From Glaciecola sp964418575 (lineage in GTDB: Bacteria; Pseudomonadota; Gammaproteobacteria; Enterobacterales; Alteromonadaceae), in contig CAYQMI010000063.1 in NCBI GenBank assembly GCA_964418575.1, forward strand, positions 1-21,803: a DNA stretch of 21,803 bases, given 5' to 3'. A program made the position numbers and the translations under genes. Shown here one piece after another: positions 5,961-13,921 of the stretch. The notes below the pieces were generated by a model. That model had not been told where the DNA came from. It ran no database searches and saw only the letters and a list, made by a program, of their open reading frames with translations. Position 1 is the first letter of the stretch, and the number at the start of each line of letters is the position of its first letter.

Positions 5961-6707
5961 TTAGATGCCGTCACCATCCCCAAACTCGTGCAAGCCGCAT
6001 TCTCTTTTGAGTCCAAAGAAACGTGTTTCCTGCTCTGACATTCCTGCCTCTAGCGCTCGAGTGGTATGCCAATCCCCAATAGAAACAAAGCCTTTTTCCC
6101 AGAGCGGGTGATAGGGCAAGTCGTGCTTGAGCATATATTCATGTAGCTGCTTATTCGAATAATCAGCAATTGGATGAACTTTAATTTGTTTATTTTGCTG
6201 CTGCAAGAAAGCGATATTTTGTCTTGATTCTGACTGCGAGCGTCGCAAACCAGCGAACCAAACTTTAGCGTCAAAATCCTCAAGCGCGCGTTTCATCGGC
6301 TCTACTTTATTAAGCTTATTGTATTTTTCAATACCGTCAACGCCTTGTTCCCACATTTTGCCAAACCGCGCTTCTTGCCATGACGCGGATATTGGCGCTC
6401 GATATACCTGTAAATTAAGCTTCAATCGCTCTGTGAGTTGATCAATAAACTGGTATGTCTCTGGAAAAAGGTAACCTGTATCAGTTAACACTACCGGTAT
6501 ATTTGGAGATACCGTGCTTAAAAGGTGCAGCATTACAGCCGACTGCGCGCCAAAGCTTGACGAAACAATATGCGCACCTGGCAGATTTTCAAAGGCCCAT
6601 TGCGCTCGCTGCTCTGCTTTTAAAGCTTGAAAGGCGCGGTTTGCATGTTCCAAGTCAATGGTTTCGCTCAGATTGGATAAGGTCATAGACTCAGCTAATT
6701 TCATCAT
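5961..6707 (-). CDS. cysH: Phosphoadenylyl-sulfate (PAPS) reductase, thioredoxin-dependent
   Basis: CysH reduces PAPS to sulfite and adenosine 3',5'-bisphosphate with thioredoxin or glutaredoxin as reductant. The 248-aa product (E. coli 244) has the nucleotide-binding loop SSSFGAQ (49-55), TDTGYLFPET (75-84), and the C-terminal KRECGLH with catalytic C237. This is its only cysteine, so it lacks the cysteine pairs that bind the 4Fe-4S cluster in APS reductases; the substrate should be PAPS. It starts at ATG 6707, inside the end of cysI (17-base overlap), with a second ATG directly after, which suggests translational coupling. It is the last gene of cysJIH. Confidence 0.97.
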   Translation of the reverse strand: MMKLAESMTLSNLSETIDLEHANRAFQALKAEQRAQWAFENLPGAHIVSSSFGAQSAVMLHLLSTVSPNIPVVLTDTGYLFPETYQFIDQLTERLKLNLQVYRAPISASWQEARFGKMWEQGVDGIEKYNKLNKVEPMKRALEDFDAKVWFAGLRRSQSESRQNIAFLQQQNKQIKVHPIADYSNKQLHEYMLKHDLPYHPLWEKGFVSIGDWHTTRALEAGMSEQETRFFGLKRECGLHEFGDGDGI

Positions 6708-8412
6708 AGAAATCTCTTGCAGAGTCGAGGACTGGCTTGACTATATCAGCGCGAATAAGGAAATCACCAAAAGACTCTTCTGCCTGGCGCGACTTAGACC
6801 ACTGTCCAATTAAATCATCCAAAATCGTCATGATTTCTGTGTCGGTGATGTTTTCTTTATACATCCGAGGTATACGTGTTCCTTCTCGGTTACCGCCTAG
6901 GTGCAAGTTGTATTTGTTTGGACCTTTTCCAACTAAACCCACTTCTGCGAGCATTGCTCGGCCGCAGCCATTTGGGCAACCTGTTACTCGATAAATAATG
7001 CTCTCATCTGCCATGCCATGCTTTTCAAGCATCGCTTCAATCTCGCTAACCGCAGATGGCAAATAGCGCTCAGCTTCAGCCATAGCAAGCGGACAGGTCG
7101 GCAAAGAGACACAGGCCATAGAATCTTGACGTTGCTTACTTACGCTCGCTTCCATCAATTTGTATTTAACGGCTAGCGCTTCAATTTTTTCTTTATCTTG
7201 CGCCGGCACACCAGCAACAATCAAATTCTGATTAGCAGTAAGGCGAAAATCCCCTTGGTGCACCTTAGCAATTTCCAACATGCCTGTTTTCAGAGGCTTA
7301 TCAGGAAAGTCTAAAATCCTGCCGTTTTCAATAAACAGAGTTAAATGATGCTTGCCGTCAATTCCTTCAACCCAACCAAATCTATCGCCGCGCGAAGTAA
7401 ACTCATACGCTCTGCTTTGTTCAAACTTAACGCCGGCACGTTTTTCAACCTCTTGCTTGAATACCTCTACGCCCACTCTTTCAAGGGTATATTTGGTTTT
7501 TGCATTTTTACGGTTAACCCGATTACCCCAGTCTCTTTGGGTTGATACAACGGCAGCCGCCACATCAAGAGTTTTGTCTAATGGAATAAAACCAAAGTCA
7601 TCCGCCTTTCTAGGGAAGGTGGATTTGTCGCCGTGTGTCATTGCTAGGCCGCCGCCTACCAATACGTTAAAACCGACAAGTTTGTCACCATCGGCGATGG
7701 CAACAAAATTTAAGTCGTTTGCGTGAACATCCACATCATTGTGCGGAGGAATAACCACCGTTGTTTTGAATTTACGCGGTAAGTAGTTTGTCCCAAGTAT
7801 GGGTTCATCTTCTTGCGTTGAGTCCACCTTTTCGCCGTCTAACCAAATTTCGGCATATGCGCGCGTTTTTGGAAGTAAATGCTCACTAATTTTGCTTGCC
7901 CATTCCCAGGCTTCTTTATGCACTGCTGATTCAATCGGATTTGAAGTACATAGAACGTTTCGGTTCACATCACCAGCGGTCGCAATAGAATCGATACCTG
8001 TTGCGTTTAATGTTTGATGCATAGATTTGATATGCGGCTTCAATACGCCGTGAAATTGAAATGTTTGACGCGTGGTTAAGCGAATACTGCCATAGATAGA
8101 ATAGTCTTGAGCAAACTTGTCAATTTCAATCCATTGTTTAGGCGTGATAACACCGCCTGGCAGTCGAGCACGCAACATTACATTGTGCAAAGGCTCTAGC
8201 TTTTGCTTGGTGCGTTCAGCACGAATATCTCGGTCATCTTGTTGATACATGCCGTGAAAACGAATAAGTTGAAAATTATCTGCGGTGAATCCACCGGTTA
8301 CGTCATCAGCCAAGTCTTGAGTAATAGTACCGCGTAATAGTTTACTTTCTTTTTTCAATCGCTCGTTGTCAGACAGTTTACCCTCTACAACAAACTTATT
8401 TTCATTACTCAT
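6691..8412 (-). CDS. cysI: NADPH-sulfite reductase hemoprotein (beta) subunit
   Basis: CysI is the siroheme and 4Fe-4S subunit that carries out the six-electron reduction of sulfite to sulfide. The product has 573 residues (E. coli 570). The cluster cysteines are C434 and C440 in ACVSLPTCPLA, and C479 and C483 in TGCPNGCGRA, exactly at the E. coli numbers. The siroheme and sulfite-binding basic segments (GSIRLTTRQTFQFHGV, NVLCTSNP) are intact. It receives electrons from CysJ. Its ATG overlaps the cysJ stop by one base (TAATG), with AAGGA in the end of cysJ as ribosome site, which supports coupled, stoichiometric synthesis. Confidence 0.98.
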   Translation of the reverse strand: MSNENKFVVEGKLSDNERLKKESKLLRGTITQDLADDVTGGFTADNFQLIRFHGMYQQDDRDIRAERTKQKLEPLHNVMLRARLPGGVITPKQWIEIDKFAQDYSIYGSIRLTTRQTFQFHGVLKPHIKSMHQTLNATGIDSIATAGDVNRNVLCTSNPIESAVHKEAWEWASKISEHLLPKTRAYAEIWLDGEKVDSTQEDEPILGTNYLPRKFKTTVVIPPHNDVDVHANDLNFVAIADGDKLVGFNVLVGGGLAMTHGDKSTFPRKADDFGFIPLDKTLDVAAAVVSTQRDWGNRVNRKNAKTKYTLERVGVEVFKQEVEKRAGVKFEQSRAYEFTSRGDRFGWVEGIDGKHHLTLFIENGRILDFPDKPLKTGMLEIAKVHQGDFRLTANQNLIVAGVPAQDKEKIEALAVKYKLMEASVSKQRQDSMACVSLPTCPLAMAEAERYLPSAVSEIEAMLEKHGMADESIIYRVTGCPNGCGRAMLAEVGLVGKGPNKYNLHLGGNREGTRIPRMYKENITDTEIMTILDDLIGQWSKSRQAEESFGDFLIRADIVKPVLDSARDFYDEIS

Positions 8413-10202
8413 TAGTAAACATCCTTCTGATAACGTTTGGCTTTGCGCATTTCTAAGAGGAATTGTTTAGCCTCTTGCGCCGACTTGTTGCCATACTTTT
8501 CAATAATAGACAAGAGCGCGGCCTCAACATCTTTCGCCATTTTCATAGCATCGCCACACACATAAAAGTGCGCTCCGGCATCAAGCCATTCGAACAATTC
8601 TTTGCCGTTTTCTAGCATGCGGTCTTGAACATAAATTTTATTCGCTTGATCTCGCGAAAATGCCAAACTAATTTTGCTCAACAAGCCAGTCTTTAAGTAG
8701 CCTTGCCACTCAGTTTGATATAAAAAGTCTTGCGTAAAATTCGGGTTACCAAAAAACAACCAATTTTTGCCTTCTGCTTCCTGAGCGTCACGCTCTTGCA
8801 TAAATGCTCTGAACGGGGCAATTCCTGTTCCCGGACCCACCATTATTACTGGAACATTGCTATCTTGAGGAAGTCTAAAGTTGTCGTTACTTTCTACATA
8901 TACTTTAAGCTCTCCACCTTCCTCTAGATGAGTACACAAATAACCTGATGCACCGCCCTGATGCTGGAACCCAAACGCTTGGTAATCAATATGGGCAACG
9001 GTAAGATGAACCTCATCTTCTACTTCGCTCTGACTAGAGGCAATCGAATACAAACGAGGGCTTAGAGGTCGCAGCGCGTCAACTAAGCTTTGAGCGGAAA
9101 TGTCTGCTGGAAACTGCTCGATAATATCTACAATTTGACGCTCTTCCAAGAATGCTCTCAGTGCGGTTTTATCATCTAATAGCGCGAGCAATGCTTCGTC
9201 GTTGCTGGCTGCTTGATACGCTTTTACAAAGCCAGGATAACTCAAAGTCAGCTCTAACTTTTCAGCCAGTGCTTGCTTTAAGGTATATTCGGCATCACCA
9301 ATGGTGACTGCCTCATCAGCCTCATTATGTGTGGCTTTAAGAATACGTTCTATGACGGCTGAGCTATTTAAAAAGTATACGCCCAGCGCATCACCAACTC
9401 TGTACTGAATACCAGAATCTTCTAACGATATTTCGATGTGCCTTATGTCTTTAACTGAGTCTCGACCGGTAATCTTAAGGCTTTGATTTAACACGGCAGG
9501 ATATGGGTTTTGTTTTGTGTATTTACTTGTGGCCGTAACCGTTGCAACGGTCGAGGCTGTTACCTGGGCAGATGCTTGCATCGCTTCTGCCAAAATCGCG
9601 TTAAGCTTTTCAGTCCACGCTGCTAGTTCAGCTTCAAACTCAACATCGCAGTCTAATCTATCAACTAAAGGTTTTGCGCCCAAGGCGCTGAGGCGAGAAT
9701 CAAAATCTTTACCCGTTTGGCAGAAAAACTCATAGCTAGTATCGCCTAAACCTACCACCGCATAATTCAAGTTTGGTAATTTGGGGGCTTTTTTACTAGC
9801 TAAGAACTCGTGCAGCTCAACTGCGTCGTCGGGTGCATCGCCTTCACCATGCGTACTGACAAAAACGACCAAATGTGTTTCGTCTTTAATTTTGCGAGGC
9901 TTGTAGTCCGACATGCTAACTACATTTGTTGCGTAGCCCTTCGCTTTTGCAGATTCAGCATATGCAATAGCTGCGTGCTTTGAATTTCCAGTTTGGGAAC
10001 CGAAAAGCACCGTAATAACCTTTTCTTGAGACGCACTAGCAGGCACAGCAACTTGGCCAGTTGCACCTTTTGATAAGCCCGCAAGGTAGCCGCTTGCCCA
10101 AATGAGCTGGTCTTTATTTAAACCTGAAACCGCAGCACTGATTTGTGATAATTGCGCATCACTGACAAGAGAAAGTGAAGCATTGCCTTTTTCTGACGAC
10201 AT
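8412..10202 (-). CDS. cysJ: NADPH-sulfite reductase flavoprotein (alpha) subunit
   Basis: CysJ passes electrons from NADPH through FAD and FMN to CysI. The 596-aa product (E. coli 599) has the domains in the normal order: flavodoxin-like FMN domain (SQTGN, 69-73), connecting and FAD domain (RLYSIASSQ, 383-391; GASGYLCTHL, 417-426), then NADPH domain (GPGTGIAPFR, 456-465; YVCGDAMKMAKDV, 547-559) and the family C-terminus ending DVY. The ATG at 10202 aligns with E. coli CysJ and no other in-frame start fits. No Shine-Dalgarno is visible: the ATG follows a T-run closing a terminator-like hairpin (10204-10250). It is the first gene of cysJIH. CysB control is likely from the family but I cannot point to a site. 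Confidence 0.98.
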   Translation of the reverse strand: MSSEKGNASLSLVSDAQLSQISAAVSGLNKDQLIWASGYLAGLSKGATGQVAVPASASQEKVITVLFGSQTGNSKHAAIAYAESAKAKGYATNVVSMSDYKPRKIKDETHLVVFVSTHGEGDAPDDAVELHEFLASKKAPKLPNLNYAVVGLGDTSYEFFCQTGKDFDSRLSALGAKPLVDRLDCDVEFEAELAAWTEKLNAILAEAMQASAQVTASTVATVTATSKYTKQNPYPAVLNQSLKITGRDSVKDIRHIEISLEDSGIQYRVGDALGVYFLNSSAVIERILKATHNEADEAVTIGDAEYTLKQALAEKLELTLSYPGFVKAYQAASNDEALLALLDDKTALRAFLEERQIVDIIEQFPADISAQSLVDALRPLSPRLYSIASSQSEVEDEVHLTVAHIDYQAFGFQHQGGASGYLCTHLEEGGELKVYVESNDNFRLPQDSNVPVIMVGPGTGIAPFRAFMQERDAQEAEGKNWLFFGNPNFTQDFLYQTEWQGYLKTGLLSKISLAFSRDQANKIYVQDRMLENGKELFEWLDAGAHFYVCGDAMKMAKDVEAALLSIIEKYGNKSAQEAKQFLLEMRKAKRYQKDVY

Positions 10203-10203
10203 T

Positions 10204-10250
10204 AAAAAAACCGCTAATATACTAAGATGAAGTAAGGTTAGCGGCTTTTT
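10204..10250. terminator. Bidirectional terminator-like hairpin adjoining the cysJ start codon
   Basis: CCGCTAA (10211-10217) and TTAGCGG (10238-10244) form a 7-bp stem with a 20-base loop. Seven A (10204-10210) lie on the left and TTTTTT after the right arm. On the minus strand it terminates the outer-membrane-protein operon, and its T-run ends two bases before the cysJ ATG. The hairpin must therefore be read through, or cysJ transcription must start at or inside it. A TATATT at 10221-10216 on the minus strand could be a -10 for such a start; TATAAA at 10286-10281 could be one upstream of it. Confidence 0.75.
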
Positions 10251-10304
10251 TCAATAACTTGAAAGAATTAAAACTAATTTTTTATACTCTTTTATGCTGA
10301 AACT

Positions 10305-11057
10305 TTAAAAATCGAATTCAATTCCTACGAATGGGCCTTTAAAATCTATGTCTGCATAAACATCGTCTATGTCATCCAAGTCGACTGATACGGCTCTATA
10401 ACCAGCCTGTATGGTCATATCGATTGCTAAACTCTCAACAAAGTTATATGTGATAGCCGCTTGGTAATCTAAGAATTTATTATCATCAATGGCTAAAAAA
10501 CTTCCCTCAGCATACACACCGAGCCCAGTAAGAGGCAAGCCAATGGCAACTCGTGAATATGCCATCGGGATAATTTCATCAAATGTCTCCCTACTGCTTT
10601 GCAGAGTTTCAGGGTCTCTTACTAAAAAATCACCATCAACTTGCTTCCCGCTTAATCCTAGATCAAAGCTTATTAAATCATTATCCAGTATTTCGTAATA
10701 AAGAATATAGTCAGTGGCAGTGAGATCAGCGACTGTTTCTAATCTTGTACCTGCTGGATAAACCTCGTCACCAAAAGTAAAGGTGCCATCGAGCTGCGTT
10801 GAGCCATCTGTATCTAAAGACGTTCTAATAATTTTTACGTTGGGTATCAGCGGAATTGGATGCTCTAGAGCGGCATAAAAACTTGAGGAATTTTGCTCTT
10901 CAAAATTGAAGTCAGCGATAGACTCATTTTGTGCGAAGCCCCCTTCCGTATCCATCTTCCAGTATTGTCCGCCAATATAGAAGCCGAGAACTGTGTCGGC
11001 TTGTGCTGGAGCAGTCATTATTGTAGCCAATGCGCATGTGGCTATTAACTTTTTCAT
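10305..11057 (-). CDS. TIGR04219-family outer membrane beta-barrel protein
   Basis: This 250-aa protein has a Sec signal peptide (MKKLIATCALATIMTAPAQA, cleaved before Asp21). Amphipathic beta strands follow, and it ends in a terminal Phe (IEFDF), the usual signal for outer-membrane insertion by the Bam machinery. The stretch FYAALEHPIPLIPNVKI and the N-terminal GFYIGGQYWKMD match the TIGR04219 pattern as I recall it; the function of that family is not established. It begins four bases after the DUF2333 stop, with AGGGAT as ribosome site inside that gene, so the two are co-transcribed and probably coupled. The hairpin at 10204-10250 ends this operon. Confidence 0.88.
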   Translation of the reverse strand: MKKLIATCALATIMTAPAQADTVLGFYIGGQYWKMDTEGGFAQNESIADFNFEEQNSSSFYAALEHPIPLIPNVKIIRTSLDTDGSTQLDGTFTFGDEVYPAGTRLETVADLTATDYILYYEILDNDLISFDLGLSGKQVDGDFLVRDPETLQSSRETFDEIIPMAYSRVAIGLPLTGLGVYAEGSFLAIDDNKFLDYQAAITYNFVESLAIDMTIQAGYRAVSVDLDDIDDVYADIDFKGPFVGIEFDF

Positions 11058-11061
11058 TTTG

Positions 11062-12048
11062 TTATCCCTGATTAAGTAGTTCTGATAATTCTATTAGTGC
11101 TGCGTTTGCGCGAGATATGTAATTGGCCATAACCAGTGAATGATTGGCTAAAAACCCAAAGCCGTCGCCATTCAAAATAACAGGGCTGTAAACTGGGTCT
11201 TGTGTTGCCTCTAATTCACGAATAATCTGCTGCAGACTCACCGATGCATTCTTTTTTCTCAGTACATCTTCGAAATCTGTTTCAATAGCCTTTAAAAAGT
11301 GTAACAGAGCCCAGCTTGCTCCGCGAGCCTGATAAAAATTATTATCTAATTTAAACCAACTCGTTTTATTGCTAAGTGTTGATGCTTGCGGCGTTGATTG
11401 GCGAGCTGCACTATCTCCAGCTAAATCTGTATTTAAAGATTCAGTGCCCACACTAGCGCTTAATCTTTGAGAAATACTGCCAAGTCGTTTTTCTACTTGT
11501 TTCAAATAGTCACGAAGGTTGTCTGCACGCGCGTAAAACTGACTGTTAGCATCACTCATGCTGCTAAGCTGTGTTCGATAAATAAGCAATTGCTCAATGG
11601 CTTTTTCGTATTCGCCTTCAGAAGACGGCAGTAGCCAGCGTTCATGGTCAATACTCACGCTCGTTTGCACCTTTACAAGCTGCTCGTTTTCTAATGATTG
11701 CGACTGCGAGCGACTCAGATCTTTTCGCATTGCCAAGGCCAAGTCCCGACTCATTTCAAGCGCACCAAACTCCCAGCTAGGAATATTATCCATTAATACT
11801 CCTGGCGGCATGACATCATTGGACAGATAACCACCTGATTTATTAAGCAAGGTGTCTAAAACCGAAATTAAGGCTGTTGTGGTCGTATAGCCAGTGACGA
11901 CTCGCTCTGACTTTTGCTCCGCCGCAGCGCTAGCGCGCTCATTTACGTCAAAGGTAGAAGGCTCAAAACCCCACCAAAATCCTATGATTCCAATGATTAA
12001 CATGATCCCAAGCAATACTGCTGAGATACTTTTTGTATTCACACTCAT
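11062..12048 (-). CDS. DUF2333 family protein (membrane-anchored)
   Basis: This 328-aa protein has one N-terminal membrane helix (residues about 8-27, followed by WWGFEPSTFDV); the rest is helical and polar and presumably periplasmic. The segments GGYLSNDVMPPGVLMDNIPSWEFGALEMSRDLALAMR and the later AR-A-WALLHFLKAIE are typical of DUF2333 by recall. Residues about 205-230 are a low-complexity Ser/Thr/Ala linker. The function is unknown. GGTGG gives a good ribosome site. It lies 44 bases after pspC and four bases before the barrel gene, so it is probably part of an envelope operon read from the sigma-54-type promoter at 12534-12549. Confidence 0.85.
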   Translation of the reverse strand: MSVNTKSISAVLLGIMLIIGIIGFWWGFEPSTFDVNERASAAAEQKSERVVTGYTTTTALISVLDTLLNKSGGYLSNDVMPPGVLMDNIPSWEFGALEMSRDLALAMRKDLSRSQSQSLENEQLVKVQTSVSIDHERWLLPSSEGEYEKAIEQLLIYRTQLSSMSDANSQFYARADNLRDYLKQVEKRLGSISQRLSASVGTESLNTDLAGDSAARQSTPQASTLSNKTSWFKLDNNFYQARGASWALLHFLKAIETDFEDVLRKKNASVSLQQIIRELEATQDPVYSPVILNGDGFGFLANHSLVMANYISRANAALIELSELLNQG

Positions 12049-12092
12049 AATCTTTCCACCTTTTATTGCTTCGCTCTAGTGTACCTGTGAAT

Positions 12093-12293
12093 TTAGCGAT
12101 ACCGCAATAAAAGTATAGCAAGAACATAAGCTAAGGCTGTTGCAACTGGCAGAACAATAAACGCTACAACCGCGCCGCCCCGCACCCACCAAGGGTCTAT
12201 ATCCAAGTTTTTGGCAAGGCCAGCACATACACCAGATATTTTAGCTTTTGCTGCATCACGAAAAAATCGTTTGTCATTCAGTACGTCTTTCAT
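12093..12293 (-). CDS. Short PspC-domain membrane protein
   Basis: This 66-aa protein is almost entirely a PspC domain: an N-terminal basic and polar part with ISGVCAGLAKNLDIDPWWVRGGAVV, then a long hydrophobic segment (about 40-63) ending LLLRYR. E. coli PspC is about 119 aa; this one lacks the C-terminal regulatory half. PspC proteins sense envelope stress at the inner membrane and, in enterics, release PspA from PspF. No pspA, pspB or pspF is in the window. AGGACG is the likely ribosome site. It follows a 38-aa membrane peptide and precedes the DUF2333 gene. Confidence 0.88.
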   Translation of the reverse strand: MKDVLNDKRFFRDAAKAKISGVCAGLAKNLDIDPWWVRGGAVVAFIVLPVATALAYVLAILLLRYR

Positions 12294-12317
12294 TATTTTT
12301 CGTCCTATTAAAATAGA

Positions 12318-12434
12318 TTAACTATCTGTTTTTATTAATTTTAAATGAGATAGCAACACAATAATCGCTGCGCTGCCAAGGTAAAACAGTACTGGTGATA
12401 GCACTAAACTAAGCAAATTGATTTGAACCAACAT
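12318..12434 (-). CDS. 38-aa single-pass membrane peptide
   Basis: Reading the minus strand from ATG 12434 gives 38 codons ending TAA at 12318. The peptide starts MLVQINLLSLVLSPVLFYLG, stays hydrophobic to about residue 29, and ends in a short basic tail (HLKLIKTDS). AGGGAG lies six bases before the ATG, a near-ideal ribosome site. It lies between a sigma-54-type promoter and pspC, 24 bases from the pspC start, so it is likely the first gene of that operon. Its size and position recall small Psp proteins such as PspB or PspD, but I see no motif that identifies it. Confidence 0.65.
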   Translation of the reverse strand: MLVQINLLSLVLSPVLFYLGSAAIIVLLSHLKLIKTDS

Positions 12435-12533
12435 GAAAAACTCCCTGTTCTTAAAATGGTTTGCATCTCCTTATTTGCCCTTTCGTGCAACACCTAGGCA
12501 AGTTTAGATAAGGTGATTGTTACCTTAAACATT

Positions 12534-12549
12534 AGCCAAAGCTGTGCCA
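12534..12549 (-). promoter_or_regulatory. Sigma-54 (RpoN) -24/-12 promoter
   Basis: On the minus strand, TGGCACAGCTTTGGCT (12549-12534) has the invariant GG and GC at the correct 10-base spacing, and a full TGGCAC -24 element. It matches the TGGCAC-n5-TTGCW consensus except for one base in the -12 element. The start is expected near 12523, giving a 5' leader of about 90 bases before the 38-aa ORF. Enteric psp operons also use sigma-54. Confidence 0.72.
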
Positions 12550-12580
12550 AGTTAACAAAAACTTATAAAAACTATATATT

Positions 12581-12593
12581 TATCAAAACGTTA
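12581..12593 (+). promoter_or_regulatory. IHF-binding site
   Basis: TATCAAAACGTTA matches the IHF consensus WATCAAnnnnTTR at every defined position. It sits in A/T-rich DNA about 32 bases upstream of the -24 element, where IHF bends DNA to bring an enhancer-bound activator to sigma-54 polymerase, as at E. coli pspA. Confidence 0.6.
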
Positions 12594-12614
12594 AAGTTTA
12601 AATTATTTGGGATT

Positions 12615-12634
12615 GTAGAGCGTTATTGATCTAC
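12615..12634. promoter_or_regulatory. Candidate enhancer (activator) site upstream of the PspC operon
   Basis: GTAGAGC (12615-12621) and GATCTAC (12628-12634) are inverted half-sites with one mismatch, six bases apart. A second GATCTAC lies at 12654-12660. The site is centred about 76 bases upstream of the -24 element, a normal distance for a PspF-type activator. The sequence does not identify the activator. Confidence 0.4.
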
Positions 12635-12667
12635 GAGAGAAATTTATCTGTGAGATCTACTAAAAAT

Positions 12668-13693
12668 TTAGCTATTTTGACCAAATTGTTGCGCTTTTTC
12701 TTGAGCGAGCAAGACCTGCTCATATGCTCGCAATAATAGGTCTGGGTCGTTTTGTTTACCGGTGCCATTTTCACTTAAATATCTACGCCAAATTTTGCCA
12801 CCAGCTTGACCTTGGAATAAACCTAAAGTGTGGCGAGCTATATGCCATACTCTGGCCCCAAGAGCGTGCTGCTCAGTGATGTAGGCAGTCATTTGCTGAA
12901 CAACTTCAGAGCGTTCAACAGGCACAATACTCGAATCATTAAATATTTCTGTATCCACCGCATGTAAAATGTAGGGGTTACTATAAACCTCTCGCCCCAT
13001 CATCACGCCGTCTACGTGCTTTAAATGCTCTTTGCTCTGCTCAATCGACGTAATGCCGCCATTGATACTAACAAATAGTTCAGGAAACTGGCGCTTCAGT
13101 CCATATACCCGTTCATAGTTTAGTGGCGGGATATCTCGATTTTGTTTCGGACTCAAACCTTGCAGCCAAGCCTTTCTCGCGTGCACGATGATGTGCTCTA
13201 GTCCAATTTCAGCTAAAGGGCTAACGAAGTCTAAAAGCCCTTGATCATCGTCCATGTCATCGATGCCGATTCGGCATTTTACCGTTATCGGAATATCCAC
13301 AGCTTGCTTCATCGCGGCAACGCAGTCTGCGACAGTTTGCGGCTGAGCCATCAAACATGCGCCAAAACTTCCGTTCTTAACACGATCGGAAGGGCAGCCC
13401 ACATTAATATTTATCTCGTCGTAGCCTTTTTGCTGGGCTATTTGGGCACATTTAGCCATATCTGAAGGGTCGCTGCCACCGAGCTGCAGTACGACCGGGT
13501 GCTCTGCTTCACCAAAACTTAGATAATCACCTTTGCCATAAATAATTGCCCCAGTAGTAACCATCTCTGTGTAGAGCATTGTGCGAGCTGAAAGTAAGCG
13601 CAAAAAGTAACGACAATGACGGTCTGTCCAATCCAGCATGGGTGCCACTGAAAAGCGATGTGAAGAATGAATTTTGGAGTTAGTAAGAGACAA
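12668..13693 (-). CDS. dusA: tRNA-dihydrouridine(20/20a) synthase
   Basis: DusA uses FMN and NADPH to reduce U20 and U20a in the tRNA D-loop. The 341-aa product matches the E. coli enzyme throughout: FSVAPMLDWTDRHCRYFLRL near the N-terminus, YTEMVTTGAI, VLQLGGSDP, and the catalytic C100 in NVGCPSDRVKNGSFGACLM. IIVHARKAWLQGLSPKQNR and the C-terminal LGLFQG...WRRYLSE are also present. The start is TTG at 13693: an in-frame stop lies 39 bases upstream, no ATG or GTG lies between, and the next Met is inside the FMN-binding core. An AGGA lies about 11 bases before it. It appears to be monocistronic. Confidence 0.96.
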   Translation of the reverse strand: MSLTNSKIHSSHRFSVAPMLDWTDRHCRYFLRLLSARTMLYTEMVTTGAIIYGKGDYLSFGEAEHPVVLQLGGSDPSDMAKCAQIAQQKGYDEININVGCPSDRVKNGSFGACLMAQPQTVADCVAAMKQAVDIPITVKCRIGIDDMDDDQGLLDFVSPLAEIGLEHIIVHARKAWLQGLSPKQNRDIPPLNYERVYGLKRQFPELFVSINGGITSIEQSKEHLKHVDGVMMGREVYSNPYILHAVDTEIFNDSSIVPVERSEVVQQMTAYITEQHALGARVWHIARHTLGLFQGQAGGKIWRRYLSENGTGKQNDPDLLLRAYEQVLLAQEKAQQFGQNS

Positions 13694-13753
13694 ACTGAAT
13701 GTGGTCCTATGGGCGTATTGTTTAAGTCGTGGTCAAACTTTGGCTTAAGTTGC

Positions 13754-13759
13754 ATTATA
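13754..13759 (-). promoter_or_regulatory. -10 hexamer of the dusA promoter
   Basis: The minus strand carries a perfect TATAAT at 13759-13754, about 60 bases before the dusA start. The -35 at the right spacing (TTCCAA) is weak. Confidence 0.5.
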
Positions 13760-13866
13760 CATGGCACATCAAGGTATTGGAAAAGAGTTATCGCCGATTT
13801 TTTCACGTTTAAGCTTAAAACTTTTTTATTTTCTTACCTCTTTAGTCCTTTGGAACGACTGGCTTC

Positions 13867-13921
13867 TTACTTAAAATATCGAGGGCACAAATAACACTAT
13901 TTCTACCAAAATCATTTCATT
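13867..13921 (+). repeat. Left copy of 55-base sequence flanking the gap
   Basis: These 55 bases, beginning TTACTTAAAATATCGAGGGC, recur exactly at 14022-14076, directly on the other side of the N-run. Exact identity and position at both contig ends point to an assembly overlap rather than a biological repeat. Confidence 0.9.

Noticed and set aside
7352..7726. 124-codon plus-strand frame
   Set aside because: It lies wholly antisense within cysI, has no ribosome site, and its Ser/Thr/Pro-rich composition is typical of a shadow frame.
13667..13894. 75-codon plus-strand frame near the dusA start
   Set aside because: It overlaps the dusA start and promoter, runs into the gap-flanking 55-base sequence, and has no family resemblance.
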